64,000 nt of DNA. It comes from Ligula intestinalis (lineage: Eukaryota; Platyhelminthes; Cestoda; Diphyllobothriidea; Diphyllobothriidae). The notes below the pieces were generated by a model, which did not search any database, was not told the DNA's origin, and saw nothing but the letters and a program-made list of their open reading frames with translations. Position numbers and translations under genes: made by a program. This document shows positions 34,165-44,979 of this stretch, piece after piece; position 1 is the stretch's first letter; each line of letters opens with the position of its first letter. The stretch is taken from NCBI GenBank assembly GCA_036362985.1, contig JAYGXS010000005.1:4217258-4281257 (forward strand), given 5' to 3'.

Positions 34165-34506
34165 ATCTAAACTTGTCTGCCGGCTTTCCACTGGCCAGGG
34201 TGGACAGCGCGACCTTGAGGCCACTGACGGCGAGCCGGCCACAGTTGGTTGGATCGAGGATGTAGGTGAGCCAGCCGAGTAGGATCTCCGCGGCTTGGCT
34301 GAGCATGGGCGACTGAAGCGGCAGGATCTGTCGCTGACCGGAGGCGTCGCAGACTACCGGCGCGTCTGTCGGTGGCGGCAGATTGGCGTAGATGCGCCAC
34401 AGCAGCTGTTCCGTGCCCTGGCGGTTGAGAGTGACTGACGGGTCGGCCAGATGTAGACCCACATCACGGAAGGTCTCCACAACGCGCCAGATATCCAGCG
34501 AACCCA
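34165..34506 (-). CDS. Dystrobrevin-like exon (EF-hand region)
   Basis: This 342-bp exon encodes 113 complete codons plus split codons at both ends. SLDIWRVVETFRDVGL matches the dystrobrevin stretch VDIWNxIEAFRDNGL. Later, AEILLGWLTYILDPTNCGRLAV and KVALSTLASGKPADKFR match the second EF-hand-like part (LLNFxxAAYDxxGxGKLxV, KAMLATxCGGKxxDKxRY). Dystrobrevin is a cytoplasmic partner of the dystrophin complex at the membrane; these EF-hands support binding to dystroglycan-type partners. The donor is AGAT|GTGAGT, splitting the codon after T exactly where a Tyr codon (RY) is expected. The acceptor is CTATAAAG|TGGGTTCG, with a weak pyrimidine tract. Intron phases are 1 and 1. The RIYANL...QSPML insert differs from vertebrate proteins. 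Dystrophin itself is a less good match. Other exons are not identified with confidence. Confidence 0.85.
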
Positions 34507-35039
34507 CTTTATAGAAATTATACCAAAGACGGCATTACAGACGCTGGTGGGGTGATTACAATGCCAAGCAGTGGACTACAGTGAGCCCTCCTCGAAAGCG
34601 AAAGATGCATTCCGGAACCTTCCGCGGTTGGGTGGAATTCGGCAAAATAGTAACTATGGTTGGGTTTTATTGTTGAAGTCCCCATGTGTCCTTCAGCATT
34701 CTTATGAAGAATTCAGCGTATGGATTCATATGCTTTTGGACATAAGGGAAGGTTTGTTGACTCTTAAACACATTGTTTACATTTATACGCACAAATATAC
34801 ACACCGTTTAACATTTAGGAGTTTTATTAAGCACGCAATGCAGCAATCCGCCAACAGCGTCATGTGTATGCCATTAACTGGGTTTACAGCTGAGGAAGGT
34901 AAAAAGGTCAATTTTCAGCAGAACTCCCTGAACCAGCGAAACATTCGCGATCGACATTTTCATAGATATTGATGTTGGTGATCTTTTGAATTGCATCCAT
35001 GAATGTCAATAATCCCGATCTAAACTGGCAAGATGACAA
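34507..35039. other. Probable intron of the dystrobrevin-like gene
   Basis: This is immediately upstream of the exon on the minus strand. A plus-strand open frame (34571-34972) has no recognisable domain and is most likely chance. Confidence 0.4.
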
Positions 35040-35300
35040 AACCAGAGCTTAATGTTAAGGGGATCGGATCACGAACCAACAAGTCGCTGCTTCGAGCCTC
35101 AGGAGGTGCATTACCTGGAGTTGAGTATGACTCACTGAGGTTGCCTAGTCAGCCAGAAATGGCCATCCCAGTCTCATTTGACTTTGCAAGCAGTGCTCAT
35201 CTGCATGCACTTATAGTCACTATACGGCGGCTGGCGGGACACGAGAGTGAGCCTCAAGGTAAAATAGGACGGGTGCGTTCCGCTAGCGACTGATTAGCGT
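35040..35300 (+). repeat. tRNA-derived SINE-like element
   Basis: A TGCTTCGAGCCTCAGG (B-box-like) head is followed by GAGTATGACTCACTGAGGTTGCC, GTCAGCCAGAAATGGCC, CCCAGTCTCATTTGAC and a tail with GTGCGTTCCGCTAGCGACTGA. The same order recurs at 51820, 56755 and 56975. Confidence 0.6.
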
Positions 35301-36069
35301 TCATCAACAAATATTTGTTTGTACTTGCATCTAAAATCTGTGATAGAGTGAAGCCATGAACGTCGAAACGTGATATAGCGAGGGATGACTGTCTCTTCCA
35401 AATTGTTCTGCAAATTACTTTTCAGACCAATTTGCTTGTAAGGTCGTGGTATCAAGTCAGGTGTCCCTTTCCGAGACCTGAGTCAGTTCAGACTCAACTC
35501 AACACCAAAGGCCACCATCCTCTAAAGTTCAGTTCAGGGTAACCCACAAACATTGCACTTTTAACGTGTTAGCACGAGTTATGTGAACATTTACTTCTAT
35601 GCTCACGGGGTTTTGAACGTATGAAGTATTATTTCAGGAGACTCGATGGTTCATTTTAACCCCAGCCTATGCATGTGATGCCCTGGGAACTTCTTAAGGT
35701 TAACAGTTTCACAAGAAATTTATATGTTATTTTCAGAAAAGTCGTTGATCTTCTGGTATTTTCTCTGCTTGAAGTTGAATGGCTGCGATCTCAGATAAAA
35801 CTGTAACGGAAACTTAGTTAGAACCACTCGGGGAGGATTGAAGATCATGACATGCAACAGATTGCCGCGTGGCATAACCTTAAGATACTTCAGTCACAAC
35901 AGGATGCGACCATTGAATGAACTTTTTACTGCTTGCTGCAAAAACCACAATCTGCAAGGACGACTCATAAACGTGTATGCATTTGTTTGCATTGATATAA
36001 GTTGTTCTTATAAGTTTAAATTACTATATGGACAACCTTTACAAGCATATTCCTTAGTTGAACTTCTAA
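35301..36069. other. No gene seen
   Basis: Unassigned, probably intronic sequence between the SINE and the TIR element. GAACGTCGAAACGTGATATAG at about 35358 looks like half of a PLE terminus but lacks a CTGANGA box. Confidence 0.35.
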
Positions 36070-36071
36070 TA

Positions 36072-37971
36072 CAGTAGGTTACCTAACTTATGAAATCGAA
36101 CGGTTTTCACAAGTAACTCCTTCTTACTCTAACGCAGCCCAATCTGCGGCCCCAATTTTCTTACAGCAATAAAGCAATGGTTGTTCGCCATAAAAAGGCA
36201 CATTGTGATTTATGAAGAAATATAAATTTTCATAGAAATACAAGCTTGTTTAGCAAATTGCAAAATTCCGAAAACAATGGAAATCGGGCGTATTAGGCAA
36301 ACTTATGTTTTGCATGTAATGGAAGCCTGTTCATACAAAACCACCGATTAAGTAGAGCAGCACCAGTAAAATTGCGTTCGAAAATAATCCTTTTGTAAAG
36401 TTTTCGAATACGTATGCTTCCATTTTATGTGCAATAAAATGTAAGGCTATTATCGAACAGCCATAATTTCGAGTATGTATTCTAACACGTTTTCACGAGA
36501 ACTGCTAGTTGTTTCTTTCGTTATGCATTGCTTGAGTAACGTTGGAATAAGGCAGCCACGCTGTCGCTTGATATGGCCCATTGGGAGATCACAAGTGTAA
36601 TATATGTCTTAAGCTCACGTGCGGACATGCCGGTCAGTGACTAATATATTTAAATGGCATTGTCAGGTACTACTGTTAACGTACCATTTTTTGTACACTA
36701 AGAGTAGTTGCCTTCCGCCACATTGTTTTTTAATTATTTTGATATTTCAATTACGAAGAGGTTCAGACCTTCCTTCAAATACTAATTAAGACTTTACGAT
36801 TTTCACTGGCTTCAGCTGATTAAAACTAAATAATTATCTAATTCTACGTGCTTACCAAAACCGTCAAAATATGATATTCCCTAAAAGAATTGAACTTAAT
36901 AACGAACTTTTAAACATTTTTTCTTATGCAGCTCTCTTTGTGTGTCATGGATTCAGAACCACCCAAAAATGCCAACTCATTGCCGATGAGAATGAAGGTC
37001 CACAAAAACATTCATGAATGAATTTGCCTTAAATTCATTAAAAAACGTTTTATGGAAACTTAGCTCTTGAAAGATAGCTTGAATTATATATTTTGACGTC
37101 GGATGTCTGCGTACTTTATTTTTTGAGCATTAAGTCAAGATAGAAATGAGAAATTTTGGCCAGTTTATTTATTTCCCTAAAAATTATGGACACATCTTCT
37201 GTCGTAAATAAAGGAACTTATCTTTCTTTTTAAATCGGAACGGTTTTCAGTATATTTGGTTACTTCTAGGCTAAGCTCTACAATAACAAATGCAGAGCAG
37301 AGTGGAAATAAAACTAACGGCGATTTTTTGAAAAAAACGGTATAGTAATGTCCCGCGGAAACTCACTCAAATATGTGTTAGGTTTACTGTCTTTAACTTT
37401 TTGTTGTAGATTTAGTTACTTTATACTAATAAAGCATTCATCCACCTTCCTTGCCTGCAACCCCTCGAATATACAATATGCATTTTAATAGAGGTATAGC
37501 AAGAACAATCCTTAAAAGTGTATTACATAATTTTAGGGCACAGCACTTGGAGGATTTGCAAAATTAGAAATTAAACACTTCATTTGCTCTTCTTTTTCCA
37601 AAAATAATGTGCTTTCTCATAAAAACACTAACTTCAATTCCATTGACGCAAAAATTAAATTTTTCATTTTGTAAACAGACATGAGTAAAAAGTTCATGCT
37701 CTGCATGAATGTTCTTTTATAGTGCAATATGCACAAACAAGAAGTTCTTTTCAGCAGCTTTTAGTAGCGTAGAAAATTCCTTGGATATCAGCCAACGCTG
37801 GATTTCGCCAATTTTCGCGTCTATTTTCTCTCAGCATACTGAGCTGAACGGAATTAAATTCTAGTAAACATCACTTTGCGCTTCAAGTCAACCCAATGAA
37901 CTCAATAAACAACCTCAAATGTGTGTTGAATCCCCAAATCTCCAGCCTTTCATCAGATATGTAATCTATTG
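36072..37971 (+). mobile_element. 1.85-kb non-autonomous TIR DNA transposon, copy 3
   Basis: It is colinear with 5111-6954 from CAGTAGGTTACC and ATGAAATCGAACGG through TTTTCGAATACGTATGCTTCC and CAACCCAATGAACTCAATAAAC to GTAATCTATTG. TA precedes the left end; the right end is mutated (CTATTG, then TT). ORFs are not conserved between copies. It lies just left of the PLE inverted pair at 38071-38482. Confidence 0.75.
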
Positions 37972-38070
37972 TTATTGTTACATAGGACATTGTATCTCGC
38001 CAGTGAACATGCGAGCCTCAAGAATTAGTTCAGAAGCAGATGTGACGGCAGAGAAAGGAACTTTATTCGA

Positions 38071-38106
38071 CTGACGTTTTGAAATCCGTCACCGATCCAT
38101 CATCAG
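38071..38106 (-). ncRNA. Hammerhead-like motif, left member of pair
   Basis: Minus strand: CTGATGA, hairpin ATCGGTGACGGAT, TTCAAAAC (one change from GAAAC), GTC, AGTCGAATAAAG. A TATA-like CCTATGAATACGGC lies about 60 nt upstream. Together with 38446-38482 it encloses only about 340 bp and no endonuclease. Confidence 0.55.
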
Positions 38107-38445
38107 AGACAATAGTAAAAACGGGTAACTTATACACACGGAGTTGCCGTATTCATAGGATACAGTCGCTATGCTAGTTCATTCTTATGATAATTAAAGC
38201 CTTCTCCCTGCATCGAAACTAGTTACCCGCTTGTGCGCTAATTGCTCAATTGCTCACTGCTGAACTTTCATCACCCGTAGTGGACTTGAGTGTCTTTCGA
38301 ACACAGTCACTATGCTAATGCATAGTTTAATACGTGCGACGAAAGTTCAGCAATTAATTGTCATAAGCACGCAATAACATACTGACTGTATCCTATAAGT
38401 ACTGCAACTCTCTGAGTATGAATTATCGATTTCTGCTATTTTTCT

Positions 38446-38482
38446 CTGATGATGGATCCGTGACGGATTTCGAAACGTCAGG
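38446..38482 (+). ncRNA. Best-preserved hammerhead-like motif, right member of pair
   Basis: Plus strand: TCTCTGATGA, perfect 5-bp hairpin ATCCG-TGA-CGGAT, GAAAC, GTC, AGG, then CGAATAAAA. Flanking TCT and AGG can start helix I. CCTATAAGTACTGC lies about 58 nt upstream. All core residues of a hammerhead are present; helix III is only the self-complementary ACGT, so cleavage would be expected mainly in a dimeric form. Confidence 0.7.
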
Positions 38483-38544
38483 CGAATAAAATGCCTGCCC
38501 CAGCAATCAACTTGCGTCTCCGTGAAAATTTCTTATTGAAGGAT

Positions 38545-38620
38545 TTATTCCTTCATTCTTCATTCTTCTTCATTCTTCATTCTTCTTCATTCTTCATTCT
38601 TCTTCATTCTTCATTCTTAT
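38545..38620 (+). repeat. Short tandem repeat, TTCATTCTTC type
   Basis: TTCATTCTTC units alternate with TTC variants for about 75 bp, ending a few bases before the TIR of the Tigger-like element. Confidence 0.85.
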
Positions 38621-38625
38621 TGATA

Positions 38626-39741
38626 CATTAGTCGCCAGTTATTAAGCTAACCTCGGGCCCAGACTAAATTGGGCTTAATAAGTGGCGGGCACACTAACTG
38701 GCAAGTCCTAGTTCTTGATTAGCAAACGCAGGACAGGCACTACACATTACATACGTACTGTATTATGTGTAGAGCTTGGTTATGTACAAGAAAAGAATGC
38801 TGTTTGTCTGTATTTTACGTGATAACAAAAACAAAAATTATTTGTGGCACGTTTCAAAAAAGCGGTCTAGTGTCAGTTGTTTTGGAGGAAACTTCACTCG
38901 CAATTGCTCTTTGATGTCCTTCTTTAGGCACCAGAAATCGTGGAATTTCGTTAAATCTGATGTTTTTAGACCGCGTTGCAGAGTATAGAGTGCAGCTGTC
39001 ATCTGTGCAGCAGTGGAAATGGCTCTTCGTCCTCATCGTCCTCACCATCAACAACTTCCTCATTTGCTTCTCCTCCATTCTTCTTTTCTTCCTTCTGAAT
39101 GAGTTCATTGACCAAGTTCTGCTCAAAATCTTCCTCGCTTGTTTCATCAGTGACTTCAACATCTGCATCGATGTCCACCCACTGGAGAAGATCTTCCTCA
39201 TCGATTCCTGGCGAAGGAGGCACCACATCGGCAGCACCAACATCAGGAGCAGCAACAACATCCGGGGTTTTGAAACCATCTTTTCACCAGCAGTTTTCTA
39301 TTGTGCTCTTCTTCATCTGCTTCCATGCATCTCCCAACATGTCCAGTGTTTGGAGCAAATTGATCTTCTTTGCAACCTCAGGGCCAGTTGCTTACTCGTG
39401 CTGGGGATTTGTTCTCCTGACCCCTCATGTCTGCTGCCGTCCGAACAGCGTGTCACAAAATTTAACTTGAAAAATGAAAGCAAATCACATCCGGCATTTT
39501 TTTTGCCTAAGACTGACCAAAATAATGTAACCAGTTGGGCACGCAGAGAGGTGAGAATCTCACTCTGTCCTGTTGGCAAACTGGGCTTTGTAGCCGGCGA
39601 CTGGGCTTATTAGACGGTGGATCTTGTTATGTAAAATTCTGTCCCAAGCTGAGTTGGGCAAGCAACTGGCCCTGAGGTTGCAAAGAAGATAAATACGCGG
39701 CTGGGCCTATTAACTGTGGGCTTAAAAACCGGCGACTACTG
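38626..39741 (-). mobile_element. Tigger/pogo-like DNA transposon relic
   Basis: The left end CATTAGTCGCCAGTTATTAAGC and the reverse complement of the right end, CAGTAGTCGCCGGTTTTTAAGC, match with four differences, and both are flanked by TA. The element is 1116 bp, far shorter than an autonomous Tigger. On the minus strand it keeps only the C-terminal part of a transposase frame (38999-39385). The left end also contains an internal foldback: CGCCAGTTATTAAGC and GCTTAATAAGTGGCG are inverted copies with one mismatch. Confidence 0.75.
38999..39385 (-). pseudogene. Tigger/pogo transposase C-terminal fragment
   Basis: The minus strand reads MLGDAWKQMKKSTIENCW, a stop, then KDGFKTPDVV, close to the AWxxVxxxTIxNCWRKAGF motif near the end of pogo/Tigger transposases. 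The stop TGA stands where CGA (Arg) is expected, consistent with CpG decay. An acidic tail (GIDEEDLLQWVDIDADVEV, then DGEDDEDEE) follows. The catalytic DDE core is missing. Confidence 0.65.
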
Positions 39742-39743
39742 TA

Positions 39744-40725
39744 CTGCTTATGAAGTGTGTGACATGACCTATACCCATGACGAAAACTCATTTCTCCTTA
39801 ATTGGCTAGAAAAAGGCATGATTTCCTCAAACGCTAACTCTGCAGCATACAATTTTGAAACTCTAAATATGGGGGCAAATACAGGTAGTAATTCGCAATT
39901 ATGCAGGAGTTTGCGTAGTTTTTAAAAATCAGAAAAATTCACTTTTTGCCAAATACAAAGTTCGAACGAAACATGATTTTACCACCAGATGATTGCAATA
40001 ATAACTATTTCGTGCATATATTTATATTTGAATTTATTTATGCATGTCAACATTCACAATAAAAAATAACTTTTTTCAGAGTAAAGTTTATTTTCAGATA
40101 GCTGGAAATGGGTAAATACAAAAGCCCATATATCATGAGACCAGGCAGCAAGATAATCAGTCTTATGGCCCTACCTAAATGAGCATTTCTAATGCAAAAC
40201 GCATATCATTATTGCAGTGATAATTTCATGAGAGAGATGCCAGCTCCTATACGCTAAAATGTGTGAAAGCTAGATAACGTATCCTTTGGTTTTGGTGCAA
40301 TACCTTACAACGCAAAACGCCAAGTGTTTATCTTTTTGTGTGGAAAAAACGTAACTGTGTGTAAAGGCGACGGTGGCGCGACATATCAACCCACGTGTGT
40401 AGCTGCTTATAAAATGGGTCGACGGTAGCTGACTAATGGGCCTTGTGAACGAATGAACAAAATAGCGAACGACTAACGAAAAAGACAGCAGAATTCACAC
40501 AGTGCGGACAGCTGTTCATGCCGATGAATGGGAGCCGCCATTTTTAAGTAGGCGGATTCGGGACTGCAGTCAAGCGTCAAACCAGACGTCGTCTATTGAT
40601 GCAAGCAGTAGGAGGAGGCATATGGCTGACTTCACATTGTGCATGGATTTAGCCTACGTGGATGTATTAGCGTACGTGCCGAGAGAGTAATGCATTGAAC
40701 ATGTTGAAAATCCTGTTCCATTTTA
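39744..40725. other. No gene seen; possible half-copy of a CAGTA-type TIR element
   Basis: Near 40145-40215, CAGCAAGATAATCAGTCTTATGG and CCTAAATGAGCATTTCTAATGCAAAA resemble the right arm of 30616-31604. No matching left end was found. Confidence 0.35.
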
Positions 40726-40727
40726 TA

Positions 40728-41196
40728 CAGTATGGCTCAGAATTCGTGCAATATGCCGACCTTTGCGAAAGATTGGTGCTTACTCGCTAATCGGCATTGA
40801 GTTTTGGTTGCAATACTGATTATCGTGTAGCTTGTGCCTAAGTCATTTCAGTCTCAACAGGATACCGGCGTTTTAAAGAGCTTCTTTTTGACTGCTTATA
40901 AAATGTGCTTGCTCACATAGTGATCATTTTTATCGTTGATTTGGACCGCCTTAAATTCAAGAATATTTTATGGAAAACATGCAGGAAAGAAATATTTCAA
41001 GCCGTTTTTGCAGTACATACGTTTTGTTAGCGTTCAGAAGGAAGCTCTTTAAAAAGCCGAGCTCATATCGTGACTGAAATTACTGCAGAAAAGACTACAC
41101 AATAATCAGTATATCAACCTTACTCAATGCTGATTAGCGACTGAGTATCAATCTATGGCAAATGTCGGCATGTTGCACGAATTCTGAGCCATACGG
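40728..41196. mobile_element. Short TIR element (MITE-like)
   Basis: The left end CAGTATGGCTCAGAATTCG and the right end, reading CCGTATGGCTCAGAATTCG on the other strand, match at all but one base. The inverted similarity continues inward through GTGCAAxATGCCGAC and GATTGxTxCTC. TA precedes the left end. Inner blocks (TAATCGGCATTGAG, ACTGATTATC, ATTTCAGTC) resemble the arms of 30616-31604, so they form one superfamily. No coding capacity. Confidence 0.8.
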
Positions 41197-41419
41197 TTAT
41201 TTACCATGTCATACAAAACAGAATAAAAGAGGCTTAAGCGAAGTTAATATAACTTCCTCTTCGTCCAAAATCCATGCGGACACGATTGCTGCTTACTTTT
41301 CTTGTCTTTGGTTATCAAGCGCAGGAAGGATACTTTTCAAAACTATCTTTATTCTGTCATTTATCTTGAATTGCAGTATGGTTTAGCTGTGGTTTCTCTG
41401 TTTGGCCCATAAATGACCT

Positions 41420-41590
41420 GGAGGTGTCGTATATATCTTGCCCGTAACTGGCAAGTCAGCGAGCCCGTGGCCCAGCATGGTTAGAGCGTTGAACTTCTGC
41501 TCAACAGGTCGCGATTTCGTGGGGTTTCGTGTCAGCCAGAAATAGCCATTCTGGTCACCGTTGTCAGCCTTGCTGCTGCTGTACGTTTTC
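41420..41590 (+). repeat. tRNA-derived SINE-like fragment
   Basis: GCCCAGCATGGTTAGAGCG (A-box-like), GGTCGCGATTTCGTGG (decayed B box), then TGTCAGCCAGAAATAGCC and GTCACCGTTGTCAGC, the family core. Confidence 0.55.
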
Positions 41591-43095
41591 TTGACGGGGC
41601 TCAACAGTGAGCTCCAAGACAGAGCGGGACAAGGAAATTCCGGTAGCAATCGATAAGCATGAAGCAAGGAACATTATCATTCTGGGAGGGGGGGGGATTT
41701 GCTTCAATTTATATGTTACAAATCCAATGCTGATGACCTACGTTTATGTGGCATTGTTGCATAATTTATTAATTCAGGGACTGGTGTGAAATGTGCAGGG
41801 AACAAATGCACGCGTTTACTGAGGATGACACTCACGGGGGTTGATTCTGCTGGTACCATTCTCAACAGTTCCACAATCGATTTCATCGATGTTTACTGTG
41901 TGCCCAACAGCGTGGTTATGCAGGGGCGACCCCTTACGCTTTGAGTTGTTTTGATTGATATTTGATTTGTGTGAAATCTTCCGCACTTTGGCATCCCCCA
42001 TCCACTTGAGTCTGGTGGGAAGATGGATACAGGAAGACCGGAGGCAGTATCTGGCGCAGGCGGCTGGCGCGGTTGAAGCCGCCCCTATGTGTGCCATCAC
42101 TCCCCCCCCCCCCTCCCCCACCAATGTTCGGCATTTGTTATGGGAGCGCTACCCCAAGAGCGCCACTGCCGCACCCGGATCTGACTCCTGTGAAGGTCTG
42201 GCGCGTCTACCTTGCGGCCCGTTTAGGGGTCGCACAGAAGAAAATGACAGACTCGTCCATGCGAACACAAATTGGTAACCCAGGCAGATTAAAATGCACA
42301 TGCGCACGGTGTTATAGCCTGCAGCGCCGCGTCCTGCTCGGATAGGTTGGAGTGCTGATAGCTGTTGCGGCGTGGGTCTGGCTCTACGTGTGCCACCGCA
42401 CTTATTGGTCCACAAAAAACCCCTCGCTGGGGTTCTTAACGCAACAGCAAAAAGCTGGAATCGGCGTCAAGGATCCCAACTCACACAGTCCTGGCATCCG
42501 CGTCACAAACTCAGAGCACTTTCCTCGCTAAAAACAAGTTGACGCACTCAAAGCCATGAATTGGAAGGTTGCCAGCTGACAGGATAACGTAGACCGTGCC
42601 GCCAGTCCAGTGTTTCTTGTTGTGTGGAGTAGCTGACTGAATGACGGACTGAGAGTCAGACTGCAATGGCTCCATCTTAATGTGGCCTGTTTGGCACCCA
42701 TACTCCGTTGGATCAGAGCCAGGTGTGCCGCTTTTACTGTTGTGCATATTCCTGGCCAAGTAGAGACTGTGATTAGGTGGTGGGATATAATTGGGTGCAT
42801 GGCACTTGTTTGGCGCTTGTTTCACCGCAGCCATGCTCTCCGTCGTCCGCCCATGGTTCGGCGTCTGTCCCCGTATCACCACTGTTTTTTCATCTCCACG
42901 CTCGTTGGCTGCTCGTTAGCGGTGCCGAACGATAGATATCTACTAAATTTCACCCAATGAACGCTTTCCTTCTTCTGACTTATCACCTGGGGATCGCATT
43001 TTCAGTACTCTTTATAAACAGTCAGCCTTCTGCCAGCGATGAGCTGGTCAAGCTCTCAGAAATCTCAGCAACATGATAAAAACACTTGGTGAGCT
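41591..43095. other. No confident gene; dispersed repeat at 42610-42705
   Basis: CpG-richer sequence with poly-C/poly-G runs (41685 and 42105). CTGAGAGTCAGACTGCAATGGC and TTAATGTGGCCT at 42645-42700 repeat the family seen at 46480-46600 (plus) and 4385-4460 (minus). A frame at 42000-42090 (DRRQYLAQAAGAVEAA) resembles a pre-reverse-transcriptase segment of some LINEs, but this is weak. Confidence 0.4.
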
Positions 43096-43139
43096 TTGCT
43101 TGTTTCTCAACTGATCACCCAGACACGCTGCAGTAACCC

Positions 43140-43735
43140 GGAGGTAAAAGCACGGGGGGCCCGATATCTCCGTTTCCACTTTATGCGAAATGGCTATCCA
43201 GAGACGTTTATAAACCAATGCCGACGTGCCCGCCCTCCGAGGACCCAACTAGAATCATCCCCTACGATATGGCGTGTGCTGCCACACGTCAGGGATGTGT
43301 CGGAATGACCGAGCGCATTGCTGCGGGACTAGGCGTCGGATCTGCACACCGTTCCAGGTCAGCCAGATCATAGGAATAAAGGCCCGATTAAATCCCAGTG
43401 ACCAGTCGGACGTAGTGTATCGCATACCATGCCTTACCTGTCCCCACAATTACACCGGACAGACTGTACGAATGCTTGGTTCGCGCATACACTAACGTAA
43501 GCTGGCTGTCAGACGGGATGATGCATTGTTGCAAGTGGCTGTCCACACCTATGTGACGGGGCATGAATTTAACTTCGTTTCCGCGAGGGTAATTGCTCAT
43601 ACTGGCAGCAAGACAGGACGAGAACTAATTGAGGCCTGGGCGTCGGATGACACCTCAGTCAACCGGTGTACTGAGCTGGCGCCCGCATGCATCGCCCTCC
43701 GCAGGCATAGCTGCTCGGCCGACACTGGTGATTAA
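43140..43735 (+). pseudogene. PLE reverse transcriptase tail and GIY-YIG endonuclease relic
   Basis: In order: FHFMRNGYPETFI and WRVLPHVRDVSE (end of the PLE reverse transcriptase and IPY/LPY-VSE linker), a frameshift, then DVVYRIPCLTCPHNYTGQTVRMLGSRIH (GIY part, NYTGQT in place of YVGET). A stop at 43493-43495 follows, and the same frame continues with TGHEFNFVSARVI, GRELIEAWASDDTSVNRC. The ELIEAW glutamate is the catalytic Glu region. At least one frameshift and one nonsense change make it inactive. Confidence 0.75.
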
Positions 43736-43847
43736 TGGGTTTCCTCTCCCTTCCCACCCTCTTCCTCTTCTCGTCCCCTTCCCCTATAACAGCTGATTGG
43801 TTCCTGCCCCCTATAACAGTTGCTCGCTTTTCGTTTACGGGTTATCT

Positions 43848-43885
43848 CTGAAGATGAAATCCCACAAGAGTTTATAAACTCAGAA
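43848..43885 (+). ncRNA. Hammerhead-like PLE terminus
   Basis: CTGAAGATGAAATCCCACAAGAGTTTATAAACTCAGAAGAATAAAA follows the layout of 57781-57817 (CTGAAGG, ACTC...GAGT, GAAAGCTCAGG), but the second core box is TATAAAC. CCCCTATAACAG lies about 55 nt upstream. It follows the endonuclease relic in sense. Confidence 0.45.
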
Positions 43886-44569
43886 GAATAAAATTACGAT
43901 TCCGGTGATCGAAACGCCTTCGTCTTCTGATAATACTGTTCCGGTGAGCTTTCTTTATTTCTCAACTGATCACCCTGGCATGGCATTTCCCCTGCGAACA
44001 CGGTGCCAACTAATCAGCCCAGCCGCGCCTTCACGGGTGGCCGATAGCGCAACAACTGGTTGATTAGTTCTGACCTGTGCACTGATCCGGCCATATGGCC
44101 TAGTGAATGCTGCCGCCGACTGGCGGAAACCAGGATCCTTAAACTGCTGAAGCAGAAGGGTGGACGGAGATGTCTAGAGAGAAAAAAATATTCATCCACG
44201 AAACTGACCCACATTCACCTACTCAAAGCTCTAGAGGGTTTAAGAACGATACACGAGTCATTGGTGACGAACGATCCAGCAGCTTCATTTGCTGGTCGTC
44301 ATAATTATGTTGACTTACATTATCCTGGACTGTTATGGACAGGGGTTTCGCAGGCTTGCCTGGGAAGTTTATAATTAGGTCAGTATAAGAATATAAGTGT
44401 AAACTTAGCTTGAGGGTTATCAGGCTAGGGTTTGGAGCCCTGAATATTTTTAGAGCATTCTGACCTATGACGTATCGATGGTAGGCTGACCGTTTCTTGC
44501 GCGAACATCGCGTTGCGGTGAAATTTCGAATGTCTATTGGTTGGGCCTCAGGAAACTAAGCTGTCTATG

Positions 44570-44750
44570 CAACGAAGTGATGGACTATCACAAGTGGCTG
44601 CCCATACCTAGCAAACGGATTACGAGTTTAGCCTTGCAGCCTCGTAGACAAACGCTGTATTGATTGAAGCCTTGCTCTACGATGAGAACTCAGTCAATCG
44701 ATATATTGATTTGGTGCCGGCCTACAGAGCCCGTGAATTCAAATTTTGAC
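44570..44750 (+). pseudogene. PLE endonuclease C-terminal remnant
   Basis: One frame reads VAAHT, a stop, QTDYEFSLAAS, a stop, then LIEALLYDENSVNRYIDLVPAYRAR. The LIEAxxxDENSVNR block equals ELIEAWASDDTSVNR at 43640. A degraded terminal motif follows at 44808, so this is another PLE in head-to-tail order with 43140-43885. Confidence 0.65.
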
Positions 44751-44807
44751 TGACGTTGCTGGTGTTTGATTGGCTCTTACACCGTTAAACCATAGCCAAT
44801 TTTAGAT

Positions 44808-44842
44808 TGGATGACATACTCTTCTAGGAGTTCAAAAGCTAA
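44808..44842 (+). ncRNA. Very degraded PLE terminal motif
   Basis: ACTC-TTCTAG-GAGT hairpin followed by TCAAAAGCTAAGATGAATAGA; aligned with 57781-57830 (ACTC-CTGTAA-GAGT, TTGAAAGCTCAGGATGATAAA). The CTGANGA box is lost. Confidence 0.35.
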
Positions 44843-44979
44843 GATGAATAGAGAGCTGGTTCCGGCGATCGAGCAGCCCTCGGTAAGTTTGACATGCATG
44901 GCCACCAAAACAAGACAGGAGCTGCCCACAATGCATGCAGGTTAGCGCCACATTCCTGCGAAATTAGGCGTGAGATTAA

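Noticed and set aside
35340..35385. Possible further hammerhead-like site with CGAAACGTG
   Set aside because: No CTGANGA box at the right distance and no hairpin between.
38960..39613. 217-codon plus-strand frame, hydrophobic start
   Set aside because: It is antisense to the Tigger-like transposase remnant and lies within TIRs; no domain of its own.
42000..42300. Possible LINE or host exon (DRRQYLAQAAGAVEAA and a GTAACC donor-like site near 42276)
   Set aside because: Similarity is short and the poly-C run breaks the frame; no second supporting motif.
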